Below, piece by piece: positions 1 to 8,307 of a stretch of 64,000 nt of DNA (its first letter is position 1; each line of letters starts with the position of its first letter). Below the pieces are notes generated by a model that saw only the letters and a program-made list of their open reading frames with translations, made no database searches and had not been told where the DNA came from. The stretch comes from Acidobacteriaceae bacterium TAA 166 (lineage in GTDB: Bacteria > Acidobacteriota > Terriglobia > Terriglobales > Acidobacteriaceae): contig ATWD01000002.1 in assembly GCA_000421065.1 (NCBI GenBank), positions 62,001-126,000 on the forward strand, in the 5' to 3' direction. Both the position numbers and the translations under genes were made by a program.

Positions 1-399
1 CTCGCGTTGAATGTGTACGACCCGTTGATTGGACAGAGCTCCCTTTCGCCGGTTTTGAGTGGAGCCGCCGGTTTCCCGGTGGTGACGTTTTCTCCGGTGT
101 CGGTTGACTTTGGGAATCAGGCGGTTGGTGTGCTGTCGGCGGCCAAGCAGGTCACCGTAACGAATACCGGACAGTCTTCGCTCAGGATCACGGGTGTCAC
201 GCTGATGAGTGATGTGGCGGCGGATTTCGCCGTCGATAGCAGTAATTGCACACAAGGAAATATTGGTGTTAGACAGACCTGCACGCTCTCGGTGACCTTC
301 ACGCCGCATGGAGCCGGGACTCGGAGCGGGACTCTGCATCTTGTGAGCAACGAGCAGGCGCCTTCGTCTCTGACGCTGACAGGGGTGGGAACGCAATAG
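1..399 (+). CDS. Choice-of-anchor D (ASH-type) domain protein, C-terminal fragment
   Basis: The reading frame is open at the left edge, so only the last ~132 residues are visible and the gene starts outside the window. The visible part is one Ig-like beta domain: VDFGNQAVG near the start, VTVTNTGQSSLRI, a Cys pair (SSNCTQG and RQTCTLSVTF), then SGTLHL and a closing LTGVGTQ. This is the pattern of choice-of-anchor D / ASH domains, which are repeated in large exported acidobacterial proteins. No catalytic residues are visible. It is probably a cell-surface or secreted adhesion or structural protein, and the domain probably repeats upstream. The domain call is firm; the role of the whole protein is unknown. 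The next gene on this strand starts 166 bases downstream. Confidence 0.75.
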   Translation, partial: LALNVYDPLIGQSSLSPVLSGAAGFPVVTFSPVSVDFGNQAVGVLSAAKQVTVTNTGQSSLRITGVTLMSDVAADFAVDSSNCTQGNIGVRQTCTLSVTFTPHGAGTRSGTLHLVSNEQAPSSLTLTGVGTQ

Positions 400-565
400 G
401 CTACTGGAAGATCCGGGTAATCTTCAAAGTTGATTTTGGCGGTTGCCCGGATTTTGGTTATTGCAGCGCCCAGTCTCCAGCTTGATAGCCGTGTTTTTTT
501 TCATCGTTTAAGATGAAACGTCTGCACCTCTCTAAAGCGGCGGCAGAAGAATTGAGGACGAATCG

Positions 566-1477
566 TTGGCGCTTTATCTTGCAGTGGATCTGGGTGGAAC
601 CAAAACAGAGTATGTGCTGGCCGATGAGAAGAGCGAACTGGCTCGCGTGCGCGGGGGAACGATCAAGCGGATGCGGACCGAAGCTACGACGGCGAATGAG
701 AACTTCGTGTCGGCTCTTCGCGAGATTGAGGCAAAGAGCGGGGTTTCGATTCGCGAGGTGACGCGAAGCTGCGTGGGGGCCGCGGGCGTTACGGTGGCAC
801 TGGTGACGGACTGGGTGAAGGAGGCGTTTGCCGAGCACGTGGGCGGCGAGCTGATCCTGGTGGGCGATGTGGAGATTGCGCTGGATGGGGCGTTCTTCGG
901 TGGTCCGGGCGTGCTGGTGATCGCGGGAACAGGATCGAATGTGGCCGGAAGAAGTCCCGGCGGCGAGGTGACGACGGCGGGCGGATGGGGACCGGTGTTG
1001 TCGGATCAGGGATCGGGCGCGAGGATTGGGTACCAGGCGTTGCGGGATGCTTTTCTGGCCTACGACGAGAGGCGCGAGACGACGCTGCTGCCGGAGATTA
1101 TGAAGGTCTGGGAGCTGAAGGACGTGGATGCATTTGTCGGGTATGCGAACCAGATTCCTCCTCCGGATTTTTCGAAGCTGGCCCCGGTGGTGCTTAAGTG
1201 CGCGGAGGCTGGGGATGTGGTGGCTCAAGGTGTTCTTCGGCGCGAGGCGGAGGAGCTGGCTTACCTGGTGAAGCTGGTGATCGATCGGTTGCGCAAAGCG
1301 GACATGAGGCCGGACTGGATTCCGGATCTTGCGTTCACGGGGTCGATCGCGGAGCATGTTGCTCCCGTGCGGGAGGGAGTCGTCGAGGTGCTGCGAAGGG
1401 ATTTCCCAGGGCTGAAGGTGGTTCCGGGGGTGGTCGATCCTACGCTGGGCGCGCTTTGGCGCGCCCGGAATGGGTAG
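566..1477 (+). CDS. BadF/BadG-type sugar kinase (N-acetylglucosamine kinase-like)
   Basis: A 303-residue ASKHA-fold kinase, expected to phosphorylate an amino sugar such as N-acetylglucosamine in the cytoplasm. The N-terminal phosphate-1 motif LAVDLGGTKTEYVLAD covers residues 5-20. A glycine-rich IAGTGSNVAGR lies at 119-129 and GGWGPVLSDQGSG at 139-151, the latter typical of the BadF/BadG/BcrA/BcrD-type GlcNAc kinases. The length fits the family. The start is a TTG at 566, because GAGGA at 554-558 lies 7 bases upstream and the frame is closed by a stop at 533; no ATG is available in between. Its position near GH125 and GH92 mannosidases fits intake of glycan sugars. Substrate is inferred only; related proteins act on glucosamine or other sugars. 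Confidence 0.82.
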   Translation: MALYLAVDLGGTKTEYVLADEKSELARVRGGTIKRMRTEATTANENFVSALREIEAKSGVSIREVTRSCVGAAGVTVALVTDWVKEAFAEHVGGELILVGDVEIALDGAFFGGPGVLVIAGTGSNVAGRSPGGEVTTAGGWGPVLSDQGSGARIGYQALRDAFLAYDERRETTLLPEIMKVWELKDVDAFVGYANQIPPPDFSKLAPVVLKCAEAGDVVAQGVLRREAEELAYLVKLVIDRLRKADMRPDWIPDLAFTGSIAEHVAPVREGVVEVLRRDFPGLKVVPGVVDPTLGALWRARNG

Positions 1478-1516
1478 CAGGCTTGCCGGTGCTTTCTCCG
1501 CTTTTTAACGTGAGCT

Positions 1517-1531
1517 CCTTAAACTTTAAGG
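1517..1531. promoter_or_regulatory. Perfect 15-base palindrome upstream of the 205-residue exported protein
   Basis: CCTTAAA-C-TTTAAGG is a perfect dyad ending 8 bases before the ribosome binding site (GGAGG, 1540-1544) of the next gene. It may be an operator or a promoter element. No T-run follows it, so it is unlikely to be a terminator. Confidence 0.35.
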
Positions 1532-1550
1532 GGTATTACGGAGGGGTGGG

Positions 1551-2168
1551 ATGCGATCACTGGAGATGCGCGGTCTTCGTCGGCTTTGCTTCAATCGTCT
1601 TGGGATGGTGTTCTTTGCGCTGGGCATCGGTTCAGCGACAGGATTCTGCGCGGCGGGTGCTGGAGCGGCTGGCCAGGGTGCTCCGCAAAATGCTCCCCAG
1701 TTGAGCGATCAGAGCTTGCGGGCGTTGCAGCAGGCCAACGCCTATGGAGCGTCGATCTTTCATGTGCAGGCGCCGGGACCTGACTTCGCGCGTCAGATGC
1801 GCACGGCGATTCCTCGGGACTATGCGGGGATGGATCAGGGAATACGGCTTGGGTTGGCGAACATTGAGCGCGATCTGCCTTATCTTTCGGGCTACTTTGC
1901 AAATAAGAACCAGCAGCAGCTGGCCTCGTTTGTCCAGACTTACCGGGCCAAGATCGTGGCTCCGAAGGATCTGGTCGAACAGCAGGTGCTTCTGGCCGAG
2001 GTGATGGCGTTTGTTGCCCTGACGTCGTACCGGCAGCACCAGGGTGGCGGTTCTGCTCTTCAGCAGCAGCAGATTCAGACTTTACGAAACAAGCAGCTGC
2101 AGGGGGCTGCGCGTTCTTACTCGCCGACTTGTTTTCCGGGGAGCACGGATGCTACCTGCCATCCTTAA
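1551..2168 (+). CDS. Small exported protein of unknown function
   Basis: A 205-residue protein that I do not recognise. The start ATG has a good ribosome binding site, GGAGG at 1540-1544 with a 6-base gap. The N-terminus has a basic stretch (RGLRRLCFNRLG) followed by a hydrophobic stretch (MVFFALGIGSATGFCAAGAGAA, ~19-40), which reads as a Sec signal peptide; the Cys near 33 might be lipidated but the lipobox is poor. The mature part is helical, rich in Gln and Ala, with a Gln-rich patch near 172-182 and two Cys close to the end (SPTCFPGSTDATCHP) that could form a disulfide. No enzyme motif is visible. It is followed at once by the dispersed repeat at 2170. Probably periplasmic; lineage-restricted by impression only. 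Confidence 0.7.
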   Translation: MRSLEMRGLRRLCFNRLGMVFFALGIGSATGFCAAGAGAAGQGAPQNAPQLSDQSLRALQQANAYGASIFHVQAPGPDFARQMRTAIPRDYAGMDQGIRLGLANIERDLPYLSGYFANKNQQQLASFVQTYRAKIVAPKDLVEQQVLLAEVMAFVALTSYRQHQGGGSALQQQQIQTLRNKQLQGAARSYSPTCFPGSTDATCHP

Positions 2169-2169
2169 A

Positions 2170-2362
2170 GATTTGGCCTGCCGGCCGGGGCCCGCTACGC
2201 GCGGAGCGCCCACTTCGTGGGGGGCATAACCCCCTTCGGGGTGGCGGCTCCCGCTGGTCGCTTGTGAAATGTTTGCGCCGACCAACGGGAGGCCCGTGCC
2301 GAAGGCGGTATACGCGTCACGAAGTGACCGCCGGCCGCACAGGACGCCCGTGCGGCAGCGCC
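2170..2362. repeat. Dispersed structured intergenic repeat, copy A
   Basis: This ~193-base non-coding block fills the gap between two convergent genes. It shares its ends and centre with copies at 7112, 8087, 9768 and 12248. The left arm contains GGCCTGCCGGCCGGG and the right arm ends CCGTGCGGCAGCGCC. The centre is a 13-base stem (2248-2260 CTCCCGCTGGTCG with 2279-2291 CGACCAACGGGAG, one mismatch). Around it are small hairpins with TTCG or GAAG loops, such as CACTTCGTG, CCCCTTCGGGG and GTCACGAAGTGAC. Weak start-to-stop frames here are not genes. Confidence 0.85.
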
Positions 2363-2367
2363 TGTTT

Positions 2368-3858
2368 TTAAACTTTGAGGAGTTCTGGCTTACGAGCGGC
2401 TAAGGTTCCGAGGAGCTCGCCGAAGAGGGTGTTGGCCCAGGCGAACCAGGCTCGGGTGAAGCGCTTGGGATCGTCCTTAAAGTAGCTCTCGTGGATGAAG
2501 CCGAAGCCAGCGGCGGAGTTTTTGAGCGAGGCGAGGGAGCGGCGGATCTCGTTATCGTTAGCGCTTGTGAAGGCATAGACGATCTGGGACATGGGCCAGA
2601 GCATGTCCTTGCCGATGTGGGGGCCGCCGATGCCTTCGCCCGCGGTGCCCGAGAAGAACCAGGGGTTGCGCGAACTCCAGCAGAAGGCTCGGGTGCGGGC
2701 GTAGAGCTCGGGGTCGGGAGAGCTTTCGAGATAAGGCAGTCCGAGCAGGCTGGGGACGTTGGCGTCGTCCATGAGGAGCTGCGAGCCGTAACCGTCGACC
2801 TCGTAGGCCCACATGGTGCCTTCGGGCGTGTTGGCGATGGCGTGCTGGTGGAGAGCGGCTTCGACTTCTTTTGCGAGATCGTTGGCGTTGGCGGCGAGGC
2901 CGTCGTCGTGGAGGATAGCGCGGGCCATTTCGGCGAGCTGGCGGAGTGAGGTGACGGCGAAGAGGTTGGAGGGGACGAGGAAGGGGAAGATGCAGGCGTC
3001 GTCGGAGGGGCGGAAGCCGGAGGCGATGAGGCCGACGGGCTTGACCGGGTTGCCGACGCCGAAGACGGGGAGGGTCTCGGTGGAGACGTTGGAGGTGCGC
3101 TGGAAGCTGTAGGGGCCGTCGTCCTGCTTGCGTTGCTGGGCGCGGAAGGTGTGGACGATGAGGTGCATGGCCTGTCGCCAGGTGCGGTCGAAGGGGCCGG
3201 TGTCGCCGGTCTGCTTCCAGTAGCCGTGGGAGAGGCGGATGGGGTAGCAGAGGGAGTCGATCTCCCACTTGCGCTCGCCGACGCCCTGGTGGAGGGCGGT
3301 CTTGTCCTTCTGACTCCAGGGGAGGGCGGGGGAGTTGAGATTGGCCATGAAGGCGTTGGCGTAGGGATCGATGAGGATGCAGCGGGCCTGGCGGCGGAGG
3401 ACGCCTTCGAGGAGGTCGCGCAGGGGGCGGTCGTCTTTGGCGAGAGGGAGATAGGGCCAGACCTGGGCGGAGGAGTCGCGCAGCCACATGGCGGCGATAT
3501 CGCCGGTGAGGACGGCGGTGTCGGGCTTGCCCTGGAAGGTGCCGGGCTGAACGGTGGTATCGAGGGTGTTGGGGTAGCAGTTGTTGAAGAGGGTGACGAG
3601 GGCGGGGTCCCCGATGCGGGCGCTGCGCTCTTTGAGGAAGGCCTCGACGGCGTCGCTCTTGAACTTGCGCTCGGAGGGCGAGGGGCGGCCGTGGCTCATG
3701 TCCCAGGGGGCGGGCGTGGGGGGAGCTTCGATCTGGGCCGGAGCGATGGGTGGGGCGATGGTAGGGAGGAGGGCAGCTCCGGCGGCGGTGCGGAGGAAGC
3801 TGCGTCTGCTGGGAGTGGTCAGGCCTCTTTGGTTCATCACTTTTTTCTCGCTCCTCAT
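2368..3858 (-). CDS. GH125 exo-alpha-1,6-mannosidase, Tat-exported
   Basis: A 496-residue glycoside hydrolase of family GH125 (formerly DUF1237), a metal-independent family that removes terminal alpha-1,6-linked mannose. A Tat signal, SRRSFLRTAAGAALLP, lies near residues 17-32, so it acts outside the cytoplasm. Family-like segments include FNNCYPNTLDTTV, TGDIAAMWLRDSSAQVWPY (typical GH125), ANAFMANL, WEIDSLCYPI and AYEVDGYGSQLLMDDANVPSLLGLPYL. The ATG at 3858 lacks a clear ribosome binding site, and the AGGAG at 3851-3855 could instead serve GTG 3840 or ATG 3837; all three starts keep the Tat motif. It is divergent from the GH92 gene with only 45 bases between, so the two probably share a control region and work on the same glycan. 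Confidence 0.9.
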   Translation of the reverse strand: MRSEKKVMNQRGLTTPSRRSFLRTAAGAALLPTIAPPIAPAQIEAPPTPAPWDMSHGRPSPSERKFKSDAVEAFLKERSARIGDPALVTLFNNCYPNTLDTTVQPGTFQGKPDTAVLTGDIAAMWLRDSSAQVWPYLPLAKDDRPLRDLLEGVLRRQARCILIDPYANAFMANLNSPALPWSQKDKTALHQGVGERKWEIDSLCYPIRLSHGYWKQTGDTGPFDRTWRQAMHLIVHTFRAQQRKQDDGPYSFQRTSNVSTETLPVFGVGNPVKPVGLIASGFRPSDDACIFPFLVPSNLFAVTSLRQLAEMARAILHDDGLAANANDLAKEVEAALHQHAIANTPEGTMWAYEVDGYGSQLLMDDANVPSLLGLPYLESSPDPELYARTRAFCWSSRNPWFFSGTAGEGIGGPHIGKDMLWPMSQIVYAFTSANDNEIRRSLASLKNSAAGFGFIHESYFKDDPKRFTRAWFAWANTLFGELLGTLAARKPELLKV

Positions 3859-3903
3859 TCTGTCATAGTTGCTGATGCTTCATTGGTTACGTAAGAATGG
3901 GGC

Positions 3904-6222
3904 ATGATCAGCCGTCGAACCTTCCTTGAACGAAGCGCTGCTGCCTATGCGGCGACTACACTGCCTTTGAACCGACTTGCCTTTGCTGCTGCTGGTACTG
4001 GAACGGGCGACCCGCTCCATTGGGTTGACCCGCGCATCGGCACGGGTGGTCACGGCCACTGCTTTCCGGGAGCGGCGTTGCCGTTCGGCATGGTGCAGCT
4101 GAGCCCGGACACGTTCAACAACGATTGGGACTGGTGCTCGGGGTATCACGTCTCGGACAGCTCGATCATGGGGTTCAGCCATACGCACCTGAGCGGAACG
4201 GGATGCGGCGATCTGCTGGACTTTCTGGTGATGGCGGGCACGGGCACGGCGAAGCTGGTTCCGGGGGACCGGAGCAATCCGGATGCGGGGTACCGGTCGC
4301 GGTTCGATCATGCGGATGAGCGGATGGAGCCGGGGTACTACTCGGTGGTGCTGAAGGACTACAAGGTGAAGGCGGAGCTGACGGCGACGGAGCGCGCGGG
4401 CCTGCATCGCTATACGTTTCCGAAGAGCGATCAGGCTTATCTGATCGTCGATCTCTTCCATGGATATGGCCCGGGTGCGGGATCGTGCGACTCGGCCGAG
4501 GTGAAGATGGTGGGCGGGGATACGCTTGCGGGAGGACACCAGACCTCGGCGTGGGGCAAGAACCGGCATGCGTATTTTGCGATGAAGTTTTCGAAGCGGC
4601 CGGACAAGGTGGTCTTTTATTCGGACGACCAGGAGGTTGCGACTCCCACGGCGAGCGAGCTAAAGGGCAAGAACCTAAAGTGCGTTCTTTATTTCACGAC
4701 GAAGGCGAACGAGCAGATTCTGGTGAAGACGGGAATCTCGGGCGTGGACGCGGACGGGGCGGCGAAGAACCTGGAGGCGGAGGCCGCGGGGTGGGAGTTC
4801 GATAAGACGCGGGCGCGGGCGAAGGAGATCTGGCAGAAGCAGATCTCGAAGATCGCGGTGACGACGACGAACGAGACGCACAAGCGGATCTTCTATACGG
4901 CGCTCTATCACCTGTCGCTGGGGCCGTCGCTGTTCGATGACGTGGATGGGCGTTATCGCGGGATGGATAACGAGATTCACACGCTGCCGCAGGGCCAGCA
5001 CAACTTCTCGACGTTTTCGCTGTGGGATACGTTCCGGGCGGCGCATCCAACGTTCACGCTGATTGAGCGGGAGAGGGTGCCGTTGTTTATGAACACGCTG
5101 ATCCGGATGGCGGAGCAGAGCCCGGAGGGAATGCCGGTGTGGCCGCTGATGTCGACCGAGACGGGGACGATGACGGGGTATCACTCGGCGGCGGTGATCT
5201 CGGAGGCGTGCAGCAAGGGCTTTCCCGGGATCGACTACGAGAAGGCGTATCAGTTGATGATGAAGCGCGCGATGGTGGATGACTGGCGCGGGCTGGGGTA
5301 CTACCGCAAGCTGCACTATATTCCGGCGGATAAAGAAGGCGAGTCGGTCTCGAAGACGTTTGAGTACTGCTATGACGACTGGTCGATTGCGCATGTGGCG
5401 CGCAAGCTGGGCAAGAACGACGATGCACAGATGCTGGTGGAGCGCTCGAAGAACTATCGCAACTACTACGACAAGTCGGTGGGCTTCATGCGGCCGAAGC
5501 TGGAGAACGGAGATTGGACGACGCCGTTCAAGCCGATCGATCTGGGGCACTCGAAGAAGTGGCGCGACTATACGGAGTCGAATGCGTGGCAGGCGACCTT
5601 CGGGATTCAGCACGATGCTGCGGGGCTGATTGAGCTGTACGGCGGCAGCGATGCGTTTGTGACCAAGCTGGATGGACTGTTCACGGCTCCGAGCGATCTG
5701 CCGGAGGATGCGCCGCCGGATATCGCGGGCCTGGTGGGGCAGTATGCGCACGGCAATGAGCCCTCGCACCATATCTCGTACCTGTACGTGTATGCGGGTG
5801 CTCCGCACAAGACGCAGGCGCGGGTTCGCAGCTTGCTGGAGACGATGTACGCGGACAAGCCGGATGGAATGCAGGGTAACGAGGACGTGGGGCAGATGTC
5901 GGCGTGGTACATCATGAGCGCGCTGGGCTTCTATCCGGTGGACCCGGTGAGCGGGAACTACGTGTTGAGTTCGCCGCTGTTTGAAGACGCCGTGGTGGAG
6001 CTGGGCGGAGGCAAGAAGCTGGAGATTGTGGTGGAGCGCAAGGATCCGGCGCACCAGTACATTCAGAGCTTCACGCTGAACGGGAAGCCGCAACAGAGGG
6101 TTTGGTTCCATCACTCGGAGATTACTGATGGCGGCAAGCTGGTGATCACGATGGGGCCGGAGCCGAATGCTTCTCTGGGCACGAAGCCTGAGGAGGTTCC
6201 TCCTGCGCTGAAGCTGGCGTGA
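3904..6222 (+). CDS. GH92 alpha-mannosidase, Tat-exported
   Basis: A 772-residue family GH92 enzyme, usually calcium-dependent exo-alpha-1,2- (also 1,3- or 1,4-) mannosidases of mannan and N-glycans. A Tat signal (SRRTFLERSAAAYAATTL) covers residues 3-20. Family segments in order: VDPRIGTGGHGHCFPGAALP (41-60), GFSHTHLSGTGCGDLLDF (~90-107), FSLWDTFRAAHPTFTLI, the QGNEDVGQMSAWYIMSALGF box near 656-676 with its conserved Glu-Asp, and a C-terminal beta domain. Length matches the family. The stop overlaps the GTG start of the cutC-like gene by 4 bases, so the two are translationally coupled. Together with GH125 and the sugar kinase it suggests degradation of fungal or yeast-type mannan. Linkage preference cannot be read from sequence. 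Confidence 0.93.
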   Translation: MISRRTFLERSAAAYAATTLPLNRLAFAAAGTGTGDPLHWVDPRIGTGGHGHCFPGAALPFGMVQLSPDTFNNDWDWCSGYHVSDSSIMGFSHTHLSGTGCGDLLDFLVMAGTGTAKLVPGDRSNPDAGYRSRFDHADERMEPGYYSVVLKDYKVKAELTATERAGLHRYTFPKSDQAYLIVDLFHGYGPGAGSCDSAEVKMVGGDTLAGGHQTSAWGKNRHAYFAMKFSKRPDKVVFYSDDQEVATPTASELKGKNLKCVLYFTTKANEQILVKTGISGVDADGAAKNLEAEAAGWEFDKTRARAKEIWQKQISKIAVTTTNETHKRIFYTALYHLSLGPSLFDDVDGRYRGMDNEIHTLPQGQHNFSTFSLWDTFRAAHPTFTLIERERVPLFMNTLIRMAEQSPEGMPVWPLMSTETGTMTGYHSAAVISEACSKGFPGIDYEKAYQLMMKRAMVDDWRGLGYYRKLHYIPADKEGESVSKTFEYCYDDWSIAHVARKLGKNDDAQMLVERSKNYRNYYDKSVGFMRPKLENGDWTTPFKPIDLGHSKKWRDYTESNAWQATFGIQHDAAGLIELYGGSDAFVTKLDGLFTAPSDLPEDAPPDIAGLVGQYAHGNEPSHHISYLYVYAGAPHKTQARVRSLLETMYADKPDGMQGNEDVGQMSAWYIMSALGFYPVDPVSGNYVLSSPLFEDAVVELGGGKKLEIVVERKDPAHQYIQSFTLNGKPQQRVWFHHSEITDGGKLVITMGPEPNASLGTKPEEVPPALKLA

Positions 6223-6947
6223 GCAGAGAGGTCACCTTCGAGCTCTGCGCGGAGACGTTGGCTGCCTGCGTGGCGGCGCGTGAGGGTGGATCGGATCGGA
6301 TCGAGCTGTGCTCGGCGCTCAGTGAAGATGGACTGACGCCGAGCCATGCTCTGATTCGAGCCGCGGTTGGGTTGGGTGGGGCTCCGGTATACGTGATGCT
6401 GCGGCCTCGCGCTGGGGATTTTGTTTATAGCGACGGGGATCTTCGGCTTATGCGCGAGGATCTGGCGCATGCTCGCTCGCTGGGAGTGAGCGGCTTTGTG
6501 CTGGGGATCCTGAAGCCAGATGGCCGGGTGGATGTGGGGCGGACGCGGGAGCTGGTGGAGCTGGCGGCGGGGCTCGAGATGACGTTTCACCGGGCGTTCG
6601 ACCAGACGCCTTCGCTGGAAGAGGCGTTGGAGGATGTGATCGCGGCCGGATGCAGGAGGGTGCTGACCTCTGGTGGAGCACCGGATGTTGTGGCGGGAGC
6701 GGAGAGTCTGCGACGGCTGGTGGAGCGGGCCCGGGGGCGGATCGCGGTGGCTGCGGGGGGTGGGTTGCGGCTTGCGAATGCGGTTGCAGTGGCGCGGATT
6801 ACAGGAGCGAGCCACTTTCATGGGAGCTTGCGGCGTAAGGTGAGTCGGGCTGCACAGAAGGTTGTGATTCATTCGGCGGCGCGGGAGGAGTTTGTCGTCG
6901 AGGCGGATGATGTGCGGGAGATGGTTCGGGTACTGCGCGAGGCTTGA
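6219..6947 (+). CDS. cutC: CutC family protein
   Basis: A 242-residue TIM-barrel protein of the CutC family. Segments typical of the family are FELCAETLAAC (~6-16), GSDRIELCSALSEDGLTPS (24-42), VMLRPRAGDFVYSDGDL, EMTFHRAFDQTPS and RRVLTSGGAPD. The classic name refers to copper homeostasis, but the copper role is disputed and the true reaction is not settled in my knowledge. It starts at a GTG whose last two bases lie inside the GH92 stop codon (GTGA overlap), so it is co-translated with the mannosidase. That context hints at a link to sugar metabolism rather than copper. The gene is followed by 230 non-coding bases that hold a short copy of the dispersed repeat. Confidence 0.85.
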   Translation: MSREVTFELCAETLAACVAAREGGSDRIELCSALSEDGLTPSHALIRAAVGLGGAPVYVMLRPRAGDFVYSDGDLRLMREDLAHARSLGVSGFVLGILKPDGRVDVGRTRELVELAAGLEMTFHRAFDQTPSLEEALEDVIAAGCRRVLTSGGAPDVVAGAESLRRLVERARGRIAVAAGGGLRLANAVAVARITGASHFHGSLRRKVSRAAQKVVIHSAAREEFVVEADDVREMVRVLREA

Positions 6948-7111
6948 ATGCCTATGTGATGTTACGGGAACTTTTTACCAGGATTGGATTTGTAGATTCG
7001 ATCTGGAATGTCAGGCGAGAAGAAGAAACGCAGATCCTTCGACTGGGCTCCCTTCGGTCGCTTCGATCAGGATGACATTTTGGAGGATTAAGGCAGCATC
7101 GAAGTATTCAA

Positions 7112-7157
7112 GGCGATGGCCTGCCGGCCGAGCGCAGTGGGTCCGTGCGGCAGCGCC
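7112..7157. repeat. Dispersed repeat, copy C (short form: two arms only)
   Basis: A 46-base block that consists of the left arm (GGCGATGGCCTGCCGGCC) joined directly to the right arm (ending CGTGCGGCAGCGCC). The ~150-base middle found in copies A, B and D is absent. The arms are inverted repeats of each other, so this copy folds as one hairpin. It lies between two convergent genes. The bases just left, TATTCAAG, also precede copy D. Confidence 0.75.
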
Positions 7158-7177
7158 TGTCTTATCCCCCAAATAGA

Positions 7178-8008
7178 TTATTTCTGGTCTGGCGTGGTGG
7201 AGGATTTTGCTCCGTCGACATCCTGAATATGGATGATGGCTGCGGCTGCGGCGTAGCGGACTTCGGGTCTGGCGTCCTGGAGACGAGGCTTGAGAGTGAT
7301 CATGATGCTGGGGTCGTGCTGGAGACGGATGGCGTCGATGGCGGCTGCGCGAACTAGCCAGCTGTCGTCGGTGGTGGCGTGTTCGAGGGCGGCGAGTGAC
7401 TTGATGTCGGGATCGTTGGCGAGCACCTTGGCGGCCGCGGCGCGAACCGGGGAGGTGCCGTCCTTGGTGACGGTGCGGACGAGGTTGAGGCCAAGGCCTC
7501 CGAAGGGAACGAAGCCGACGCCCTGCTCGAAGCCGAATTGGGCGAGCTTTTTGGGGTCGTGGAGCATCTTCTTCTGGCTGTCGAGGAGGCTTTCGCCGCT
7601 CTTCTTCTCTCCGGTGAGGACGGCGTAGAAGACGTCATAGCCTTTGGGGTCGCCGAAGGCGAGCAGGGCGCGGGCGGCGGCGATGACGACGGCGGGGTCG
7701 GTGTCCTTCTGGATGATTGTTCTGAGCTCCGGGAGGGCGGCGCGGGCCTTCATCTGTCCGAGCGAGTCGGCGGCGGCGGCGCGGACCTCGGGACGCTCGT
7801 CTTTGAGAGCCTTCATGGCGAGGTCGGCGGCTTGGCTGTCGTGGGTTAGAGTTCCGAGAAGATGGACGGCGACGGTACGGTCTTCGAGATCTTTATTTTC
7901 GAGACCTTCTTTGAGCACAGTCCAGGCGGAATTCTGCGCGTGCAGGACGGGAGATGCCAAAAGGATTGCGACCAAGGCAAGGGCGGGGCGGCGAGACAGA
8001 CCTGTCAT
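7178..8008 (-). CDS. Exported HEAT-repeat protein
   Basis: A 276-residue protein with a Sec signal peptide (ALALVAILLASPVLHA, ~9-24) followed by tandem HEAT-like helical repeats. Examples are DLEDRTVAVHLLGTLT, DERPEVRAAAADSLGQM, DPAVVIAAARALLAFGD, TSPVRAAAAKVLANDP, DSWLVRAAAIDAIRLQ and ARPEVRYAAAAAIIHI. The repeats form a scaffold for protein contacts; no catalytic motif is seen. A less regular insertion near 130-190 (SLLDSQKKMLHDPKKLAQFG) breaks the repeat array. The ATG at 8008 is supported by GAGGT 8-10 bases upstream. A full copy of the dispersed repeat lies between this gene and the thioredoxin-like gene upstream. Partner unknown. Confidence 0.85.
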   Translation of the reverse strand: MTGLSRRPALALVAILLASPVLHAQNSAWTVLKEGLENKDLEDRTVAVHLLGTLTHDSQAADLAMKALKDERPEVRAAAADSLGQMKARAALPELRTIIQKDTDPAVVIAAARALLAFGDPKGYDVFYAVLTGEKKSGESLLDSQKKMLHDPKKLAQFGFEQGVGFVPFGGLGLNLVRTVTKDGTSPVRAAAAKVLANDPDIKSLAALEHATTDDSWLVRAAAIDAIRLQHDPSIMITLKPRLQDARPEVRYAAAAAIIHIQDVDGAKSSTTPDQK

Positions 8009-8086
8009 TTTAGGGGGACCTCAGAGGGAAAGATGCTGATCCGGTCTCTTGAGTCTACTGCTTCGGAGGGAAGGGTCCCACGGGAA

Positions 8087-8296
8087 GGCGATGGCCTGCC
8101 TGCCGGGTCCACTGCGGTCCTTCGCGGACGGCGAGTGGGCCTGCGGCGTGGGACTCCCGTTGGTCGCTTGCAGAAATCTATGCGCCGACCAGCGGGAGGC
8201 CCTCGGGCGTTGCCGGGATACACGTCACGAAGGGACCGCGCACCGGGGTCCCCAGCAAGCTGGACCCCACGCGCAGTGGGCCCGCGCGGCAGCGCC
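8087..8296. repeat. Dispersed structured intergenic repeat, copy B
   Basis: A 210-base copy between two genes on the minus strand. The left end is GGCGATGGCCTGCCTGCCGG and the right end CCGCGCGGCAGCGCC. The outer parts are inverted repeats: the right side contains CGCGCAGTGGGCCCGCG, whose complement matches the start of copies E and D. The central stem is CTCCCGTTGGTCG paired with CGACCAGCGGGAG (one G-T wobble). Confidence 0.85.
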
Positions 8297-8307
8297 AATT
8301 CGTTCGG

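Noticed and set aside
494..518. Hairpin TTTCATC/GATGAAA with a T-run as a terminator after the first gene
   Set aside because: The T-run precedes the stem on the plus strand instead of following it, so it does not have terminator form for the plus-strand gene.
4675..6114. 479-codon open frame on the minus strand
   Set aside because: Antisense shadow of the GH92 gene, rich in Arg/His/Leu as expected for a mirrored GC-rich gene.
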